From positions 44,700 to 108,699 of IMG/VR virus record IMGVR_UViG_3300029922_000029: a stretch of DNA of 64,000 nt; one strand, given 5' to 3'. Below are positions 61,150 to 64,000 of this stretch, piece after piece. Below the pieces are notes generated by a model that saw nothing but the letters and a program-made list of their open reading frames with translations, did not search any database and had not been told where the DNA came from. The DNA is from a virus. Numbering within the stretch: position 1 is the first letter of the stretch; every line of letters begins with the position of its first letter. The position numbers were made by a program, and so were the translations under genes.

Positions 61150-61698
61150 TTATAAGACCGGAACCGTGGCTATAAGCGGTTGGGGGGTCGGCGGAACCGA
61201 ATTGAGTCCCGTCAACATCACCTGAAGGCTAGCGAAGGCTGCCTGGAAAGCTTTCGGCATCTCGAGCTCCTGTGGCCCAATGACCGTGGGCGCTTTGAGT
61301 ACCGCGAGGGCCGACTGGAGTTGGGCTGTAGCCGCAGCAACCGATGTCGGCGCGAAGACCGCAACGGGTGGGGCCGAGAAGGTGGTGGGAGGGGTGGGTA
61401 CGCCGAGATACCCTCCGGTGACAAGCCAAACGCTTGCGGTGCAGGCAGCTTGAAACGCCAAGCTGTACTGTATCGCCATCGCGATCGGTGACGGTGAGAT
61501 CGGGACGCCTTCCATACCCGATGCAAATACTCCAGTAGCGAAGGTAAAGAGAGCTGTTCCCGAAAAGGGCAGTCCGATCTGGATGCCGGCGAGGAGAGCA
61601 GTGACAGCAAGCGCGCGCTGTTGGCAAGCTGCTCCGTCGGTCGGAACCGGGGGCAGTGCGTAAAATTGCGCTTGCCAAGTCGAGACTGGAGCAATCAT
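61150..61698 (-). CDS. Baseplate-region hydrophobic protein
   Basis: 182 aa, unusually rich in Ala, Pro, Thr and Val (ALAVTALLAGIQIGLPFSGT, FSAPPVAVFAPTSVAAATAQ). Coupled by 4 nt to the Pro-rich gene upstream, itself next to the spike gene. Position suggests a baseplate component, but composition also allows a membrane protein. Unknown family. Confidence 0.55.
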   Translation of the reverse strand: MIAPVSTWQAQFYALPPVPTDGAACQQRALAVTALLAGIQIGLPFSGTALFTFATGVFASGMEGVPISPSPIAMAIQYSLAFQAACTASVWLVTGGYLGVPTPPTTFSAPPVAVFAPTSVAAATAQLQSALAVLKAPTVIGPQELEMPKAFQAAFASLQVMLTGLNSVPPTPQPLIATVPVL

Positions 61699-62000
61699 TC
61701 GGTGTGAGAACTCGTCGTGATATCGACCGACACAGTTGTGGGGGTGCTTGCGGCCGGATCACCGAATTTGGGGAGCCCGATATTGAAGTTGGGCGCAGCG
61801 GGTAGCTTGGGAAATGTGATTTTAGGCAACGGCGGTACGATCAAGGGAATCGGAGGAGTTGGCAGAGAGAAAGAGGGGAGAGAGGGAATACTGGGGAAAT
61901 TAAGGGTGAGAGGGATTCGCTCTGTCTTGGTGAGCGTCGTCTTGAGATTCCCATTCACAAAGTATTTTGCTGTGGCAGTTACAACTAAAACTGAGGCCAT
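61695..62000 (-). CDS. Proline-rich baseplate-region protein
   Basis: 101 aa. A beta hairpin (SVLVVTATAKYFVNGNLKTT) is followed by about 50 residues of alternating Pro/Leu/Ser (FPSIPSLPSFSLPTPPIPLI), likely an extended rod. The gene shares its start base with the end of the spike gene. It could bind the spike or hub. Confidence 0.55.
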   Translation of the reverse strand: MASVLVVTATAKYFVNGNLKTTLTKTERIPLTLNFPSIPSLPSFSLPTPPIPLIVPPLPKITFPKLPAAPNFNIGLPKFGDPAASTPTTVSVDITTSSHTE

Positions 62001-63367
62001 TACAAGTTTCCTTTCAGTTTGATGGAACTGGCTTTAGCAGAAGTGGTGGGGATCAGCTCCATCAGGGCCATCGTGGTAGGAGGTGTGGGTGGTGCAGAGG
62101 GCCCGCTTGAAGTGAGATGCGTGTGTTGGTCGAAGATATCTTTCAGTTTGCTGTACAGAACAGCAAAATCACCCGTGAGCGCAGCGCCGCTCCCAATGTA
62201 GGTTGTGTCGCCCGCGATCGAGACTGCCGGCGCGCTCATATTGATCGCCGTGGGGCTTGCCACATTAAAAGACTTGTCGGCCGCAACGCCGAAGCTTGAG
62301 GTTCCGTCTGGACTTCCGAAATTAGTTGCTCCCCCAATAACTGCGGAATGGCCATCCGAAGTTGTAAGGTGCAAACCCTGTGAATCGAGCGTGATCGAGT
62401 TGTTATTGGCATCGACCATGGAGACAGCGCCCGCCGTATCAATCATGAAGCGAGCACCACTTGCATGCATGAGAGCTAAAGAACTATCATCGGCCGTATC
62501 ATTGAAAACCAGCGCATGCCCAAGCGGGGTGAGGATTGAGCACTGCCTGTTTTCAAAGTCCATCTGGGCAACGTAGCCGCCTGGGCCGGAGGGTCCAGCG
62601 GCTAAGATCGTCTTGAGCGCCGTGATCATTTGAAAGAGGCCATCCTCCCGGATCTGGATGAGGACATTCTCCGTGTCGAGCGTCTTAGTGGAGGCCGTGA
62701 TGGGCCCGACTGCGAGCTCAAACGGCAACTGATTGTCCTGGCTCGAGCCCATCTGGAGTCTGGCACCCTTAGTGGGGTTGAGATTATCCCACGCCAAGAG
62801 ATCAAAAAGAGTTGAGTTCAGGGGTTGCGTGTTATCGTTACGCTGGGTATCCCAGTGGAGATAGCCACCGTTTGTGTCGAGTTCCCAGTCTTGACAAAGC
62901 GTGTAGATGATTTCCTTGGTCGGGATGTAGTAGGTCCGGCAGCCCTGCGTTGAGATAATTTCGAGCGCACCGCCAGAACGGAGGGTGATCCGGTTGCCCG
63001 CGATAGTCGAGGTGGTCTTGTCGCCTAGCTGAAGATTCTGGGTGTACTCATCGGTGCCCGGATTGGCGGAGCCATTCGCATTCTGAAGCGGCACATATCC
63101 CACGATGAAGGCTTCGTTATTGACAAACAGAATCACGCAGTAACAATTGGCCCGCGGGATGAAGACGTCTTCATCTCCCTCTGCGTGCCAGGCGTTATGA
63201 AGAAGCCTGACATCGGAGAGATCTAGGTCATCTGTGACACCGGGGAGCCCCACCGTCTTGGCTCGGCAAGTCCTGGCGTTTAGATCGACTGAGATGATTT
63301 TCCCTATGCAGGTCATCCCACTGAGCTTTCTGTCGACTGTGCCTTCCCAGGGGGACTTTTCTCTCAT
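62000..63367 (-). CDS. Baseplate spike / puncturing protein (gpV-like)
   Basis: 455 aa from MREKSPWEG at 63367; longer in-frame starts exist but cross the divergent promoter region. Residues about 18-105 (CIGKIISVDLNARTCRAKTV ... VIPRAN-like ... AFIVGYV) match an OB-fold spike domain. The C-terminal half is a repeated beta-helix (NRITLRSGGALEIIST, MVDANNNSITLDSQGLHLTT, AINMSAPAVSIAG) ending in a His-containing tip (IFDQHTHLTSSG). It should form the trimeric membrane-piercing needle at the tail tip. Confidence 0.78.
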   Translation of the reverse strand: MREKSPWEGTVDRKLSGMTCIGKIISVDLNARTCRAKTVGLPGVTDDLDLSDVRLLHNAWHAEGDEDVFIPRANCYCVILFVNNEAFIVGYVPLQNANGSANPGTDEYTQNLQLGDKTTSTIAGNRITLRSGGALEIISTQGCRTYYIPTKEIIYTLCQDWELDTNGGYLHWDTQRNDNTQPLNSTLFDLLAWDNLNPTKGARLQMGSSQDNQLPFELAVGPITASTKTLDTENVLIQIREDGLFQMITALKTILAAGPSGPGGYVAQMDFENRQCSILTPLGHALVFNDTADDSSLALMHASGARFMIDTAGAVSMVDANNNSITLDSQGLHLTTSDGHSAVIGGATNFGSPDGTSSFGVAADKSFNVASPTAINMSAPAVSIAGDTTYIGSGAALTGDFAVLYSKLKDIFDQHTHLTSSGPSAPPTPPTTMALMELIPTTSAKASSIKLKGNL

Positions 63368-63413
63368 GATGGATGACCCGACATTGGCATGGTTTGAGAG
63401 TAGCATGGGGGCA

Positions 63414-63442
63414 GGGAAAAATGTAGGGTTGTCGGGTATAAG
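63414..63442 (+). promoter_or_regulatory. Phage promoter motif (GGGAAA-N15-GGTATAAG)
   Basis: GGGAAA (63414-63419), 15 nt, GGTATAAG (63435-63442), then AGAGGAGAAATTT and the ATG at 63462. It diverges from the spike gene. Confidence 0.58.
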
Positions 63443-63461
63443 GCTTATAGAGGAGAAATTT

Positions 63462-64000
63462 ATGAAGACACTTGTGGTAAAGACGCAGACAGAATTTGAT
63501 GCAATTGGTGAATGCAAAGAACACACAATCATCGAAATTAAATCAGATCCCGGTTTGTGGATTATCGTAAGAAAAGTTCCTGCTAACAGCCATGTCGTGG
63601 CCTGGGGATCCAGCCATGTCGTGGCCTGGGGATCCAGCCATGTCGAGGCCTGGGGATCCAGCCATGTCGAGGCCTGGGGATCCAGCCATGTCGTGGCCCG
63701 GGAATCCAGCCATGTCGAGGCCCGGGAATCCAGCCATGTCGTGGCCCGGGAATCCAGCCATGTCGAGGCCTGGGGATCCAGCCATGTCGAGGCCTGGGGA
63801 TCCAGCCATGTCGTGGCCTGGGGATCCAGCCATGTCGAGGCCTGGGGATCCAGCCATGTCGAGGCCCGGGGATCCAGCCATGTCGAGGCCCGGGAATCCA
63901 GCCATGTCGAGGCCTGGGGATCCAGCCATGTCGAGGCCGGGGGATCCAGCCATGTCGTGGCCCGGGAATCCAGCCATGTCGTGGCCCGGGAATCCAGCCA
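63462..64000 (+). CDS. Octapeptide-repeat protein, 3' end cut by window
   Basis: At least 179 residues, open at the window end. The first 42 residues (MKTLVVKTQTEFDAI ... GLWIIVRKVPAN) form a short alpha/beta lead. From residue 43 the chain is a perfect-period repeat of eight residues, S-H-V-(V/E)-A-(W/R/G)-(G/E)-S, at least 17 times. Such short regular repeats suggest a beta-solenoid, as in ice-binding or polymer-like proteins. It has its own promoter and strong ribosome site (AGGAGAAA). Role unknown; a surface or adhesive function is possible. Confidence 0.75.
   Translation, partial: MKTLVVKTQTEFDAIGECKEHTIIEIKSDPGLWIIVRKVPANSHVVAWGSSHVVAWGSSHVEAWGSSHVEAWGSSHVVARESSHVEARESSHVVARESSHVEAWGSSHVEAWGSSHVVAWGSSHVEAWGSSHVEARGSSHVEARESSHVEAWGSSHVEAGGSSHVVARESSHVVARESS
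63588..64000 (+). repeat. 24-bp tandem repeat array (17+ units)
   Basis: Unit AGCCATGTCG(T/A)GGCC followed by (T/C)GGG(G/A)ATCC-type endings, in frame with the gene. Changes are confined to two or three positions: T or A at the V/E codon, and tgg/cgg/ggg with gga/gaa at the W/R/G and G/E codons. No spacers, so not a CRISPR array. Confidence 0.95.

Noticed and set aside
63543-63977. Minus-strand frame of 144 codons reading (M-A-G-S/F-P-G-L/H-D)n
   Set aside because: It is the reverse reading of the 24-bp array; the plus-strand frame has the promoter, ribosome site and a non-repeat N-terminus.
63588-64000. CRISPR array
   Set aside because: Units are contiguous without spacers and in frame with a gene.

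Overview
The window is one segment of the genome of a tailed bacteriophage with a contractile tail (myovirus morphology, Caudoviricetes). The sequence directly shows a tail sheath, an OB-fold baseplate spike, an HK97-type major capsid protein, a head maturation protease, a terminase large subunit and a family-A DNA polymerase. No integrase, rRNA or housekeeping bacterial gene is visible. Several lipobox signal peptides and a collagen-like lipoprotein suggest a Gram-negative host, but the host cannot be named from the sequence. Both window ends cut through genes: an open frame at base 1, and a 24-bp tandem-repeat gene at base 64000.

Layout. (1) 1-18 kb, plus strand: a dense run of about 55 mostly tiny genes, many coupled by ATGA/GTGA overlaps. 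It includes a PD-(D/E)XK nuclease, a degenerate metallo-beta-lactamase-fold protein, a secreted HExxH protein, a Fis-HTH/toxin-binding-domain fusion, a ClpX-type zinc finger protein, an MmcB-like nuclease, a tandem Tad2-like protein followed by a SLOG protein, a metallophosphoesterase and a DUF1643 protein. It ends with a tRNA-Asn-like gene and a terminator. (2) 18-38.6 kb, minus strand: the virion operon, running from inner-capsid and protease genes through capsid, neck, sheath and tube to a phosphoesterase and a metallopeptidase. Two HNH homing genes and one plus-strand moron with its own promoter and terminator interrupt it. (3) 38.6-50.3 kb, plus strand: glycosyltransferase, DNA polymerase, small paralogous genes, lipoproteins, a methyltransferase, a stand-alone RNA polymerase alpha-CTD-like protein and two structured leader RNAs. 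(4) 50.3-63.4 kb, minus strand: terminase, a double-HNH gene, a macro-domain protein, a roughly 960-bp iteron/palindrome region that looks like an origin or control region, more virion proteins and the baseplate spike. A 20-bp direct-repeat-flanked HNH element sits inside. (5) 63.46 kb onward, plus strand: an octapeptide-repeat protein.

How the parts fit together. A promoter-like motif (roughly GGCAAA, 15 nt, GGTATAAG) precedes at least six plus-strand units, including the polymerase, the moron and the repeat protein. The alpha-CTD-like protein, the Fis-type regulator and the ClpX-finger protein are plausible tools for taking over host transcription or proteolysis. About ten small virion-cluster proteins share an N-terminal signature of the form M-x-F-S-x-G-L-x-K-x-A. 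The same K-x-A core recurs in the large head proteins, which suggests a shared capsid-targeting or maturation-cleavage signal. One signature-bearing protein has a protein-kinase-like catalytic loop and could be an injected effector. Tad2-like, SLOG and macro domains all belong to families that bind nucleotides or ADP-ribose derivatives, which suggests counter-defence against NAD-derived immune signals. These functional links are inferences from motifs and context.
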